64,000 bases of DNA from DAORHV01 sp964513925. GTDB taxonomy: Bacteria > Patescibacteriota > Gracilibacteria > Peribacterales > Peribacteraceae. The stretch covers positions 1 to 64,000 of the forward strand of contig CAZENR010000005.1 of assembly GCA_964513925.1 (NCBI GenBank), read 5' to 3'. The notes beneath the pieces were generated by a model. That model was not told the DNA's origin. It made no database searches and saw only the letters and a list, made by a program, of their open reading frames with translations. Of this stretch, positions 24,163 through 34,024 are shown one piece after another. Position 1 is the stretch's first letter. The number at the start of each line of letters is the position of its first letter. The position numbers and the translations under genes are program-made.

Positions 24163-25404
24163 TTAGCAGCCGCAGTCCTGTGCTGCATTACACAGCGGAC
24201 ATACTTCGATGGCAGTGTTGCCACTAAGCCAAACGCCGAGCGCGTCGCGAAGGGGCAACATGCTCAAAAATACTTTCAAGTCCGCTGCACGACGCATCCA
24301 CCAACCTAAGCGTCCGTACACCCGTAGCGGGCCGTATGCCACGGCTGCCCATCCTGGGCCTACCGGCACGGCAAATGCAGAGGGCTCCTCTTTGCACGGA
24401 ACCAACTCAGTACCGCGAATAGTGCGCAGAATTGCACCTGCAACATAGCCGCCATCACGAACTGCAGTTTGTGCTGTGCCAGAGTATTTGGTGGCAGCAG
24501 CATCTCCAATGACGAATACGCCGCTGTGCCCCACCGCCTGGCGATGCGCATCGACTTCAGCCCGTCCGCGCTTGTCTACAGCCAAGCCTTTAATTCCGGA
24601 AAGCATTCGATGTGCCTTTACGCCAGCGGTCCAAACAACGGTTTTCGTTTTCATCTGCATGTCTTGCAAGTAGACACGCTCGGCATCTTCCTTGGTTACA
24701 CTGCGCCCAAGTAGCACGTTGACGCCAAGTGCGCGTAGTCGTTGCAGGGCGCGACGCGACATTTCTGGCTCCAGCGTCGGGAGCACGCGTGACATTGCTT
24801 CAATGAGATCTATGGTGACAAGTGTGGGGCTAATACCATGCTTTCGCGCCAGTTTTCGCGCATACACAGCCAACTCACCGGCAAGCTCTACACCACTGGG
24901 GCCCGCACCAATGACCACAATATGCGCGGCAGTAGTCCGATCCTGTTGTTCGCGACAAGTGCGCGCCTGCTCGAATACCTCATGCAAGTGACGCTTCAAT
25001 TCTGCGGACTCTTGGGCTGTCTTCATTCCATATGCCAGCTCTTCCATGCCAGGAATGCCAAAGTATGCGGTTTCGCTACCAATAGCGATAATCAAGAAGT
25101 CGTAGTCGTAATGAGACCCAGATACGCCGGTCACGCGTCTGGCTTGCAGATCGATAGAAACGGCACTGTCGCGCATGTGATGAATTGCGGTGTTGCGAAA
25201 CAAGGTGGCGTAAGGAATACACACTTCGCGTGGAGATCCACCTGTTACCACACGGTAGAACGCAGCGTAGTACTCAATATACGATTTCGGGTCGATGATT
25301 GTTACATCTACTTCGGCGCCGCTTTTGGCTAAATCTAGGGCTGCGCGGACACCTCCAAAGCCGCCTCCGACAATGACGATTCGCTGTTTCGTCTGGTGTG
25401 TCAT
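24163..25404 (-). CDS. type II NADH dehydrogenase (NDH-2)
   Basis: 413 aa. FAD motif IVIVGGGFGGVRAALDL (~9-25), NADH motif IVVIGAGPSGVELAGELA (~160-177), VWTAGVKA and FVIGDAAA are diagnostic of NDH-2. The C-terminal hydrophobic/basic part (GRLGWWMRRAADLKVFLSMLP) can bind the membrane face. It oxidises NADH and reduces quinone. The tail ends CPLCNAAQDCGC, unusual for the family. TATAAT and a CA-rich leader (tcaaattcacacacatct) precede ATG on its strand. With no other respiratory genes in view, its electron acceptor is open. Confidence 0.85.
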   Translation of the reverse strand: MTHQTKQRIVIVGGGFGGVRAALDLAKSGAEVDVTIIDPKSYIEYYAAFYRVVTGGSPREVCIPYATLFRNTAIHHMRDSAVSIDLQARRVTGVSGSHYDYDFLIIAIGSETAYFGIPGMEELAYGMKTAQESAELKRHLHEVFEQARTCREQQDRTTAAHIVVIGAGPSGVELAGELAVYARKLARKHGISPTLVTIDLIEAMSRVLPTLEPEMSRRALQRLRALGVNVLLGRSVTKEDAERVYLQDMQMKTKTVVWTAGVKAHRMLSGIKGLAVDKRGRAEVDAHRQAVGHSGVFVIGDAAATKYSGTAQTAVRDGGYVAGAILRTIRGTELVPCKEEPSAFAVPVGPGWAAVAYGPLRVYGRLGWWMRRAADLKVFLSMLPLRDALGVWLSGNTAIEVCPLCNAAQDCGC

Positions 25405-25469
25405 AGATGTGTGTGAATTTGATACTATTATACCATATTAACGTAATTCCTCCAATGTAGCTCTAACGC

Positions 25470-27836
25470 CTAGTTTGGGGCTTTCTGCAGTACTTCGAAC
25501 GAGCGTTTGTCACTGCTTGTACTCTCGAAAATTGCTTGCACCGTGTGCGTACCTACAACAGGCAGCCACGTGTATCGAAAATCTGGCTTCTCGCCTACTC
25601 CGACCTTCTTACCGTCTACAAACCATTCTACTTTCTCTACACCGTCCGCCGCACGCGCCTCGAAGATGACATGCTCGTACTCGTTGGGAACCATCGGATC
25701 TGTCTCATATGAATCAAACTGTTCCGGTCGGACTATCTGCAGCCATAGCTGCCTGTTGCCGATATCTGATGCCTGGCTGCACAGGGGAGAGTATGCGTCA
25801 GGTACCTGCTTCCAGCCGTTTTCACGTGCCCACTTACGAATGTCTGGCGGGAATACGGCAAAAACCTGCTTTGTTGTCGCCGAAATATCGCAGCCGCTGC
25901 CTGCGAGCAAGCCGTTGCGCTTATCTAGTACCACCTCTTTGAACATATCGTCAGGCTCCGCAGGTGTTGTCCCTGGAACAAAGTATTCGGTCACCATTTC
26001 GGGGCAGTCCGTTGTAGCCAGCTTTCCTGAAAGCCTGCAAATGACAGCCGATTCCATACCCGAAGGACGCGGAGACAGCGTGGGACGACTGCCACGTGAC
26101 GCAGCCAGCATCACATCGTGGTAAATAGGGCCGGCACCCGTAATGCCGCTTGTACCGCGCATTGGCGTATTATCGGCGTTGCCGACCCATACCCCAACAA
26201 TGCGATCTTGGGTAAAGCCAATAGTCCAGTTATCGCGCGAGTTTCGAGTCGTGCCTGTCTTCGCCGCAGCGGGGAAAGGCAGGTTGAGCGGGCTATCTCC
26301 TCCGAATTCATCAACACGGGCGCCGTTGTCCGAGAGGATGTCTGAAATGAGCCAGGCAACGCGCTCGTCGAGAATTGCGGATCCCACGGCAGGTTGTTCT
26401 GAAAGAAGCGATCGATGAGTCAGAGATACTCCTTTACGTGCAAAGACTCCATACGCCTCCGTAAGCTCAAGTAGACGCACTTCTGCGTCACCCAGAGCCA
26501 GCGCAAGCCCGTAGTGTTCCGGCGTCTGATCCAAAGTGGTTATTCCGGCCTTGGTTAGGAACGACATCAATGTTTGCACCCCAACTTTCTCCAATGTTCG
26601 GACTGCTGCGATATTGTACGAGTTTGCAAGTGCTTCGCGGTAGCGAACGAGTCCGTGGTAACCGTAATCGTAGTTTCTTGGAATGTACGGATTTCCCTGT
26701 TGGGTGAAAAACTGCGTTTCGACGTCGGGCACGGTGGTGGCCGCCGTATCGCCAGAGGCCATTGCCAGAGCGTAGACGAACGGTTTCAGTGCAGATCCTG
26801 GCTGCCGTTTTGCTATGGCCACATTCACGGCGCCGTCGTGTGACTCATCAAAGTAATCGGCAGAGCCAACCATGCTGAGCACATCCCCGTTTTTTGCATC
26901 AAGTACGATGACTGCTGCCGATGTCACATTGGCATCAGACAACGTCTCCAGTCGTTGCTGCACTATGCGCTCAACGTCTGTTTGCAGCCCCAAATCCAAC
27001 GTTGTTGCCACATTATTTCCAGACAGAGCAAGTTCGGGATGCTGTTGCAGCACCCAAAATACAAAGTGAGGGGCGCGGATCTTGATCGGACTGCGCGAGA
27101 ACTGCAACGGCTCGGCAAGTGCCTCATCCCTTTGCTGCTGTGTGATATCACCGGTATCAACCATTGCTTGCAGCACTCTCCCCTGCCTTGCTTTGGCGGC
27201 GGCATAGTTCGTTCGGGGATTGTAGGCTGAGGGTGATTGTACGAGGCCTACCAGCATTGCGCTTTCCGCCAACGACAGCTCGTGCAGCTCCTTCCCGAAG
27301 TACGTTTGGCAGGCTGCACGAATACCGTATGCCTGCTGACCGAAATACGCCGTGTTCACATACGACTCCAGGATATCTTCCTTACTCATGAATAGCTCTA
27401 TACGCAGCGCCAGATAGGCTTCATAAGCCTTGGAAAGTGGGTCACGCTGCCGAAGTCCGATGATGTTTCGTACCAACTGTTGCGTTATGGTGCTGCCACC
27501 GGACACAATCTTGGCGTAGCGAATGTTCAATGCCGTCGAACGGGCGATGGCGATTGGGTCTACGCCTGGATGAAAGTAAAAACGCCTGTCTTCGGTAGCG
27601 AGAAAAGCATTGAGTACGTTCTTTGGTACTTGGGAAAGCGGCGTTTGGTGCTTGAGTCCCAGCGTCGGCTTGCGTACTTCGTAGAGCACTTCCCCGTTGC
27701 GATCGGTAAGCACCGCACTGCGGTTGTTCGCGTCGTCCAGCAGTTCGCTTGGAAGCGGCCACGCAAGAAAGATAACCGCAGCAACCGCAAGTATCGCGAC
27801 GACGTGCTTCTTTCGGAGTGGAAACGGAATGTGCAT
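25470..27836 (-). CDS. pbpC: penicillin-binding protein 1C (bifunctional glycosyltransferase/transpeptidase)
   Basis: 788 aa. N-terminal membrane anchor (HVVAILAVAAVIFLAW), GT51 domain with ATEDRRFYFHPGVDP (~80-95) and GGSTITQQLVRN, transpeptidase domain with SALKPF (SxxK, ~350), SYN (SxN) and AAKTGTTRNSRDNW (KTG), and a C-terminal BiPBP_C-like module (VEKVEWFVDGKKVG...GTHTVQAIFES). It polymerises and crosslinks glycan strands outside the membrane. It lies 42 nt downstream of an alpha-2-macroglobulin gene, the well-known yfhM-pbpC pairing. Confidence 0.94.
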   Translation of the reverse strand: MHIPFPLRKKHVVAILAVAAVIFLAWPLPSELLDDANNRSAVLTDRNGEVLYEVRKPTLGLKHQTPLSQVPKNVLNAFLATEDRRFYFHPGVDPIAIARSTALNIRYAKIVSGGSTITQQLVRNIIGLRQRDPLSKAYEAYLALRIELFMSKEDILESYVNTAYFGQQAYGIRAACQTYFGKELHELSLAESAMLVGLVQSPSAYNPRTNYAAAKARQGRVLQAMVDTGDITQQQRDEALAEPLQFSRSPIKIRAPHFVFWVLQQHPELALSGNNVATTLDLGLQTDVERIVQQRLETLSDANVTSAAVIVLDAKNGDVLSMVGSADYFDESHDGAVNVAIAKRQPGSALKPFVYALAMASGDTAATTVPDVETQFFTQQGNPYIPRNYDYGYHGLVRYREALANSYNIAAVRTLEKVGVQTLMSFLTKAGITTLDQTPEHYGLALALGDAEVRLLELTEAYGVFARKGVSLTHRSLLSEQPAVGSAILDERVAWLISDILSDNGARVDEFGGDSPLNLPFPAAAKTGTTRNSRDNWTIGFTQDRIVGVWVGNADNTPMRGTSGITGAGPIYHDVMLAASRGSRPTLSPRPSGMESAVICRLSGKLATTDCPEMVTEYFVPGTTPAEPDDMFKEVVLDKRNGLLAGSGCDISATTKQVFAVFPPDIRKWARENGWKQVPDAYSPLCSQASDIGNRQLWLQIVRPEQFDSYETDPMVPNEYEHVIFEARAADGVEKVEWFVDGKKVGVGEKPDFRYTWLPVVGTHTVQAIFESTSSDKRSFEVLQKAPN

Positions 27837-27844
27837 GGGACGGG

Positions 27845-27868
27845 CCCGGGGAGGAGTACCTCCCCGGG
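27845..27868 (-). other. perfect GC hairpin between the alpha-2-macroglobulin gene and pbpC
   Basis: CCCGGGGAGG-AGTA-CCTCCCCGGG, a 10-bp stem with a 4-nt loop and no T-run. It fills most of the 42-nt gap and ends 8 nt before the pbpC start. It could stabilise mRNA, partly stop transcription or tune pbpC translation. Confidence 0.7.
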
Positions 27869-27878
27869 CGGAAACGTG

Positions 27879-30800
27879 TTACTCGCGAATTTCCATCCAA
27901 TCGCCTGCGGTCTGTCCGAATGTCTCCGGGTAGTACATTTCCCAGGCCCGAGCTGGGCGCAGATGGAACTTGCCGGGGGTAGTGGCTCGTACTAGATACT
28001 CGTACTTATAGACCCCGGGTGGCAACTCGTCTGCGAACAGGAAGACCTGATCGTCGCGGAACTCAATGTGATTGAAGCGCCAAATGCCGTTCCAGTAGTA
28101 GTCCCACGACCATCCGTCTGCCGGAGGCGTATTCACCGAGTCTGCGAGATCCTGCTGCGTCGTCTTGAGCTGGAAATCAATTGCTTCCATGCCGGCTGGC
28201 AGCGGGCTTTCCACAGCTACGAAGTTGCGCCATTCGGGCACCGTGACGGTGAGTGTCACCTTGTGCATGGTACCCGCAGCCATGCTGGCGTCTGCCTTGG
28301 TCAACGGAGTCATCTCGCGCAGGATGCCGATTCCCTCCTCAGCAGGCTCTATGCGCGCTGGCGTGTAGATGTACTTCAGCACTACATCGTAGTACAACTT
28401 TCCCTTCCCTTGTTTCCCGATTTTTACATCGGTTTCCTTGCCGGCCGCGAATTCTTCTAAGGCGGCGGAGATCTCTTTACGTTGCAGGATGTTCTTGGCA
28501 TTGAATTCCTGTTCCAGTGACTTCTTACCGCGCAATTCAACCGCTGCAGTCATATTTCCATCCAATTCCTTGGTTAAATCCAAGTATTCGGCAAAGGCTA
28601 GCAGTGATATAGATGTGGATTGCGTCGTATCCCAGCGTCCGTACTGGCGTACGTCGAGCAAGTAACGAGCCATCTTCGGCAGCATGTCGTTATCGGGCTG
28701 AATGCGCACAAGGGCCTGCATGACCGTTGCAGTCGTCAGCGTGTCGGTATGCATCATCCAGCCATAGTTGTGACTGGAATCCTCCTCGAAGTGAGCGCCG
28801 CGCTTATCGACAATGACGCTGTTCATGACTTCCGTAAGTAAGTCGACAGCCTTTCGTTTTTGGCTGCTCTTTGCGTATGCCATGGCCAATTGGGCCTTGG
28901 AGAATGTAGCCAGCCCCGAACGCTTTTCATACAAGTTATTGAGCAAACTGACATCTGCGCTGCGACCGACTTCGGCAAGTACAAACAGAGCGTACGCGCG
29001 CGTGTTGTTGTCCATGTACTCCGACCTGGTGTTTCGCAGTTCGTCCTGCATGTACGAGACCGCGCGGTCGATGACTCCACCATCTACGGTGTAGCCGTTG
29101 TTCTTTGTCAGTTGCAACGCATACAAGATGTACGCGGTAAGGTACGGGTAGCTGCGTTCGGAATTCTCCCAGTACCCGAAACCGCCATCTTGCCGCTGGA
29201 ATCCGTACAGGCGCTGTAATCCTGCGCTTACGTTCCGCTCAAGCGTCTTGCCGTCTACGAAGGAGAAAGCATCGAAGCCTTGCAGTCTTGAAAGCGCGAC
29301 GTTGGGCAGGAAACTGGATGCCGTCTGCTCGGCACAGCCGTACGGGTAGGTGGCTAAGTACGCAAGACCCTCTGGCAGGTAGGTTGCCACCGTCGGCGAA
29401 ACGCTAACAGACACACTGCCGTGCTGCGCGTCTTCTTTGGTGGGAATAAGCACACGCTCGGTTACGACATCCTGCGTTTCTCCGAAGGTCGCGTTCGCCT
29501 GAGGCACGCCGAACTTGTAGACCGGAATGCTTTCTTCCACCTCGTCCACTCCAGCTGCGTTCTCTGCATTGAAGGTAAACAACGCCCGGTCATCTGGGCC
29601 AATCTTTACCGGGAAGATCACTTTCACTTGGCCGTCCTTTGCCACAGTAATGTCTTTTTCCTGCGGACCGAGGTGCGTGAAGTTCTTTCCTGTCAGCGTT
29701 ACCTTAAAGTGCTGTTCCTCGGCGGTAAAGTTATGCACGATGGCACCCAGCTTTGCCTCGTCATCAGTGAGTGCAAAGCGCGGTCTGACTGGGCGCAGTA
29801 TTACCTTCTTCGTCTCAAGAATTGTCATGGCATCGGCGCCGAACGCGTGTTTTTGCGTTGCGCCAATGCTCAGCAACTGCCACGTCGTCAGGTTGTCTGG
29901 AAGCGTAAAACTGACCGTCGCGTTGCCATCGGCATTCGTGACCACTGTTGGCAGCCAGAACGCCGTGTCCTTGAAGTTACCGCGCTTCACTGTGTCCGGA
30001 GATTCGCCTCCGCCCCCACCCTTGGAACCCGGCTTAAAGCGTTCAACTAGCTGGGAAAGCATTTGAGAGGTCATAACGCCGAGACCGCGGTTGGCATAGA
30101 ACATGGACACCAAGTCCGGCTTCTCGAATCCTGTAAGCGCCAGCAAGCTCAAATCAACCACACCCAGGGATAGCTCGGCCGGAACCGGTTTACCGTCTGC
30201 ATCCGTCGTGTGAATGTTTACAGTCACTTTTTCACGTGGTCCATAACGCTCCTTATCGGTTTTCAGCGTAACGTTCAGCTTCTTATCCGCTGTATCGATG
30301 CGCAGTGACGCGTAACCAATTTTGAATGCCGGTACGCCAGTATCCAGGCCGAACTCGTTGAATGTTTCTCCTTCGCGCGGTTTGATGACGACAACAGATA
30401 CGTACGCGTTGGGCACCATGTCTTCGGTGATCTTCACCTCGACAGGCATGGCGTTGCTGGTGATGTCGATGACTTCTTTTCGTAGGATGTTCTCGCGTTC
30501 AACGGTGACCAAGGCACGCACGCCCTTGCCCTGGAACGGGGTCTTGACGAGTAGTTTTGCAGTATCGCCCACCTTGTACTCGGGTTTGTCAGTTTCCACG
30601 TCTATGCGGTCGTTGTTGTCGTGGGACCAGTTCACATACGTCTCCGACCAGGCGTACACGTTGGTAGCAGCCTTCGCTTCTCGGCCGTCTGCATCTTTTA
30701 CGATTGCTACAATGCGGTGCTCACCACCGACTGGGATGCGGACTTTTGCAAGCGTCTTGCCATCGCTGCCAGTCGTTTCTGTCCACTCTTTTTCAAGAGT

Positions 30801-33800
30801 GTCCTTGGGCTCGTTGTCGTAGTAGTACTGTCCGTCTACGCCTTTCTTGCGGATGGTGTTCCATTCGCGCAAGTACAGCTTGAGTGACACATTCTGTCCC
30901 GGCAACGCCTTGCCTTCGGTATCGACCGTCAGCACTCGAACAGCCGTATCTTTTCCTGGAGTGACGATGTAGTCGTCTACCCCCACACCTACGTATGCTT
31001 TTGCTTTGTGAACGATGACGGAAGACCGCGTGCTTACTACTTGGTTGTTCTGGTCGGTAATGTCGACGTCTACGCTGACGACCTGGCTGACTCCCTTGTC
31101 GTCAATAGTTACCGGGAACGACAAATCCATGGAACCTGCGGCATCCAAGCTACCTTCGCCGGATGTGAGTGACGACTCGCTCCTGGAGCAGTCGTACCAG
31201 CACCATGCATCTTCTAGCGCAAAAGAATACCAGCCATCTCCTTGGTACTTGTTAAAGAAGTAGTCGGTTGTCTGCGCGCGCCATTGCACTTTGGCATTCG
31301 TCATTGGGGCACCGAAATAGTACGAACCCAGTACGCGCGCTTTGTAGTGCTGGCCGTTGTATATGTCCTCGGCAGCGGGTGTTACCTCAACTTTGTATTC
31401 GGGTTTGCGATATGCCAGAACAGAGAAACTGGCCCCGGCATACTGCGCGGGCACATCGTCATCCGGAGTCAGCCTTGCATTCAAGTAGTAGCCTCCGAGC
31501 GAGGCGCCGGAAGCAGTGGTGAAGTCGCCGGCAAAGGTGCCGTACGCTGTTAGCTTCAATGTCTTGCTGTACACCTCGCGGCCTTCAGCGTCGTTGATGG
31601 TTACCGCCATGGATCGCGATTCCGCACTAGGAAGGTGCAATGCGCCATCCCAGTCCAGTAAGCGCACTATGCCCTTGAAATTGACGGTATCGCCTGCCTT
31701 GTAGAGCGGTCGTTCTGTATAGACGTACGACAGCATGCGGAATTTGCCGGCATCGTACCCGCGGCGCTCTTCGTAGATGTTGCCGAATTGGTACGGTCGA
31801 TAGCCATCGTTCCAATCGCTGCTGACGAACGCAAAGTCATCACCGTTGGTAGCACTCACCCAGAACTGCGTATCCCACTCGTTATTGCTGGTAGCGAACT
31901 TGGCGATGTCGAATGGAACCTCCACGAAGCCTTGTGCATCCGACTTAGCCGATAGCAGCTCCTTTCCTGTTAGGGAGTGGAATGTGACCGTCGCTCCGGA
32001 GACAGGTGCGCCAGTTTGCATGTTTGTTACCCATACCATGGCTTTGTTTGCTCCATGCTTCAGCGTCAGCGCCATATCTGTAAGCGCAAAGAACTGGTAC
32101 TGCACTATCGGCTTGCCGTTGCCCCAGGTCTGCACGTACTCGGGGGATTGCATCGATAGCGCGTAAATGCCGGGAGCCATCGACTGACCGGACTTTTCTT
32201 GCACGTCAAACGCAATCGACTCCCACTCGTTCGCGACGTCTTTCGGCGGGCGCACCACCCATTGTTTGTACTCTTGGCCGTCTTTTACATTGAATGTGTA
32301 CTCGTAGTTGGCACGGCGGTCATTTTGTATCTTCAAGAACTGCTGCAGAGACAATTTTGACATCTCTACTTGCATGCGGTTGATATTCACCGCGTTTAAG
32401 TAAAACACCGGCGCCTTGCCCCGCTCAAAGATTCCGAATTCCCCTTTTGAGTGAATGAAGGCCTCCGGTTGCAGTGGCGGTGTCTTGAACGAGAACTCGT
32501 AGGGAGCAGCCATCATTTGTCCAAATCGGTCTTTGACTGATTTTTTTATTGTGACACGATACTCGGTACTCGGCTTTAGGAACGGGTAGAAGCTCAACTC
32601 ACGGAAGTTGCTCCACTCGTAGACTTCAAAAGAATACTCCTTCCAATTCGCTGGCTCGGGAGTGATCTGAATGTTTTGCTTCAACGACTCCGAATCCATG
32701 GGATTCGAAAATGTTATTAAAAAATTTCCTTCATTGTACGTTGCGCGCTCAACCGACAGAGCCCCTACTGTTTCAAATGAGGACGTGAACTGAGTTTCTA
32801 GCCCCAAATTGCCTTCCGCACCCAGCGTTCCCTGGTTTACGGTTACGCGATAGCTGGCATTGAAGTTTAACTTAGCAGCAGGTTGCAATACGACAAGCTT
32901 TTTGTCGGTGACCTTCTGTCCCTTCTCGTTCTCGCTTTTACCGAAAACGACATTCTTGATAGAGAGCGGTGTTGTTGAACTATTTTCACCTACGACCTCC
33001 AACCGAACGTTGTTGCGAACGCTTTCCAGGCTCATTTCTTGCGAAAAGCGCAGTACAACTTCCGTCGTAGGCCCGGCCAATTTACTACCTGCAGCCGGCT
33101 CTATTCCTTCGACGGTGGGTCGCTGTGTTTCAAAGCTCCAAGAGAAGTCTTTTTCTGTTTTCTCCCCTGTCACTGTCTGTAGGCCCACGGGGACGTTAAC
33201 GGCGTACTTCGTACCGAGCATCAGTCCCTTTTCGGGCTCAAATTCAGCTGTTGTGGTCCCAAGCCACCTCCAACGGCCGGCCACCGTTGGCGTAATAGTT
33301 ACAGGCCACCCGGTAAATGTGTTTACGCCCTGTACTTGCGCAAGCGCGGCAATAGGCCTATCGAAAACAAGTGTAATACGAGCTTCCGCGGGAATACCCT
33401 TTGCGTCTGATGAAGGCATGAACGTGCTGAGCGCTGGTGCACCCGCAACGATGAAGCGGTATTCCAGATCACGTCCGAGCTGCCTTCCCTCAGCTGTGAT
33501 TGCGCGCCTGCTTACATGAAACATGTAGGTCTTGCCTGCCTCAAGTTTTTGTGCGGGCGTATATACCAATGAATCTGCTTCCCATCGGCTTTTAGCTTGT
33601 AGTCCGACCGGCGCGATGATGTTCTCCTCAACGCTCTTCTTATCCATGATCTCCGGAAAGGTGATCCTCATTTCTGATGTGGCCGAAATCCGCTGATTTT
33701 GACTGAATTCGAATCCTTTCTGGAATCCGCCGCTGACAATCACTCCGACAATTACCGCTGCAGAAACTGCAGCTATCGCCACAATTGCCGCTATACCCTT

Positions 33801-33854
33801 CATCCCAAGTGGCTGAAGTATTTTCGGTAAACCTGATCCCGATGGCTGTGTCAT
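27879..33854 (-). CDS. bacterial alpha-2-macroglobulin, thioester type
   Basis: 1991 aa, anchored by one N-terminal helix (IAAIVAIAAVSAAVIVGVIVSGG) with no lipobox. Macroglobulin-like beta domains fill the first two thirds. The thioester motif YPYGCAEQ has Cys at about residue 1507, followed by the helical toroid domain (YGFQRQDGGFGYWE...) and a C-terminal receptor-like domain. Bacterial A2Ms trap attacking proteases covalently, and partner PBP1C repairs the wall (Budd and colleagues' model). pbpC is directly downstream. ATG 33854 is preferred since TAGTAT on this strand overlaps the upstream ATG at 33881. Confidence 0.93.
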   Translation of the reverse strand: MTQPSGSGLPKILQPLGMKGIAAIVAIAAVSAAVIVGVIVSGGFQKGFEFSQNQRISATSEMRITFPEIMDKKSVEENIIAPVGLQAKSRWEADSLVYTPAQKLEAGKTYMFHVSRRAITAEGRQLGRDLEYRFIVAGAPALSTFMPSSDAKGIPAEARITLVFDRPIAALAQVQGVNTFTGWPVTITPTVAGRWRWLGTTTAEFEPEKGLMLGTKYAVNVPVGLQTVTGEKTEKDFSWSFETQRPTVEGIEPAAGSKLAGPTTEVVLRFSQEMSLESVRNNVRLEVVGENSSTTPLSIKNVVFGKSENEKGQKVTDKKLVVLQPAAKLNFNASYRVTVNQGTLGAEGNLGLETQFTSSFETVGALSVERATYNEGNFLITFSNPMDSESLKQNIQITPEPANWKEYSFEVYEWSNFRELSFYPFLKPSTEYRVTIKKSVKDRFGQMMAAPYEFSFKTPPLQPEAFIHSKGEFGIFERGKAPVFYLNAVNINRMQVEMSKLSLQQFLKIQNDRRANYEYTFNVKDGQEYKQWVVRPPKDVANEWESIAFDVQEKSGQSMAPGIYALSMQSPEYVQTWGNGKPIVQYQFFALTDMALTLKHGANKAMVWVTNMQTGAPVSGATVTFHSLTGKELLSAKSDAQGFVEVPFDIAKFATSNNEWDTQFWVSATNGDDFAFVSSDWNDGYRPYQFGNIYEERRGYDAGKFRMLSYVYTERPLYKAGDTVNFKGIVRLLDWDGALHLPSAESRSMAVTINDAEGREVYSKTLKLTAYGTFAGDFTTASGASLGGYYLNARLTPDDDVPAQYAGASFSVLAYRKPEYKVEVTPAAEDIYNGQHYKARVLGSYYFGAPMTNAKVQWRAQTTDYFFNKYQGDGWYSFALEDAWCWYDCSRSESSLTSGEGSLDAAGSMDLSFPVTIDDKGVSQVVSVDVDITDQNNQVVSTRSSVIVHKAKAYVGVGVDDYIVTPGKDTAVRVLTVDTEGKALPGQNVSLKLYLREWNTIRKKGVDGQYYYDNEPKDTLEKEWTETTGSDGKTLAKVRIPVGGEHRIVAIVKDADGREAKAATNVYAWSETYVNWSHDNNDRIDVETDKPEYKVGDTAKLLVKTPFQGKGVRALVTVERENILRKEVIDITSNAMPVEVKITEDMVPNAYVSVVVIKPREGETFNEFGLDTGVPAFKIGYASLRIDTADKKLNVTLKTDKERYGPREKVTVNIHTTDADGKPVPAELSLGVVDLSLLALTGFEKPDLVSMFYANRGLGVMTSQMLSQLVERFKPGSKGGGGGESPDTVKRGNFKDTAFWLPTVVTNADGNATVSFTLPDNLTTWQLLSIGATQKHAFGADAMTILETKKVILRPVRPRFALTDDEAKLGAIVHNFTAEEQHFKVTLTGKNFTHLGPQEKDITVAKDGQVKVIFPVKIGPDDRALFTFNAENAAGVDEVEESIPVYKFGVPQANATFGETQDVVTERVLIPTKEDAQHGSVSVSVSPTVATYLPEGLAYLATYPYGCAEQTASSFLPNVALSRLQGFDAFSFVDGKTLERNVSAGLQRLYGFQRQDGGFGYWENSERSYPYLTAYILYALQLTKNNGYTVDGGVIDRAVSYMQDELRNTRSEYMDNNTRAYALFVLAEVGRSADVSLLNNLYEKRSGLATFSKAQLAMAYAKSSQKRKAVDLLTEVMNSVIVDKRGAHFEEDSSHNYGWMMHTDTLTTATVMQALVRIQPDNDMLPKMARYLLDVRQYGRWDTTQSTSISLLAFAEYLDLTKELDGNMTAAVELRGKKSLEQEFNAKNILQRKEISAALEEFAAGKETDVKIGKQGKGKLYYDVVLKYIYTPARIEPAEEGIGILREMTPLTKADASMAAGTMHKVTLTVTVPEWRNFVAVESPLPAGMEAIDFQLKTTQQDLADSVNTPPADGWSWDYYWNGIWRFNHIEFRDDQVFLFADELPPGVYKYEYLVRATTPGKFHLRPARAWEMYYPETFGQTAGDWMEIRE

Positions 33855-34024
33855 AGAAGTGGTGTTGAAAAGTGAATGCATACTAGCGCGCTACCTACAT
33901 TCTGTGTACTCAAACCAGCAGTTGCGTCATTAAGAAACGGTTAAGACGCAAGAACTTGCGGTTGCTGTCTGCAACACAGCAAGGGTAGACTTTGAAACAA
34001 CACTTTCTCCCCACAATTCGCTGT

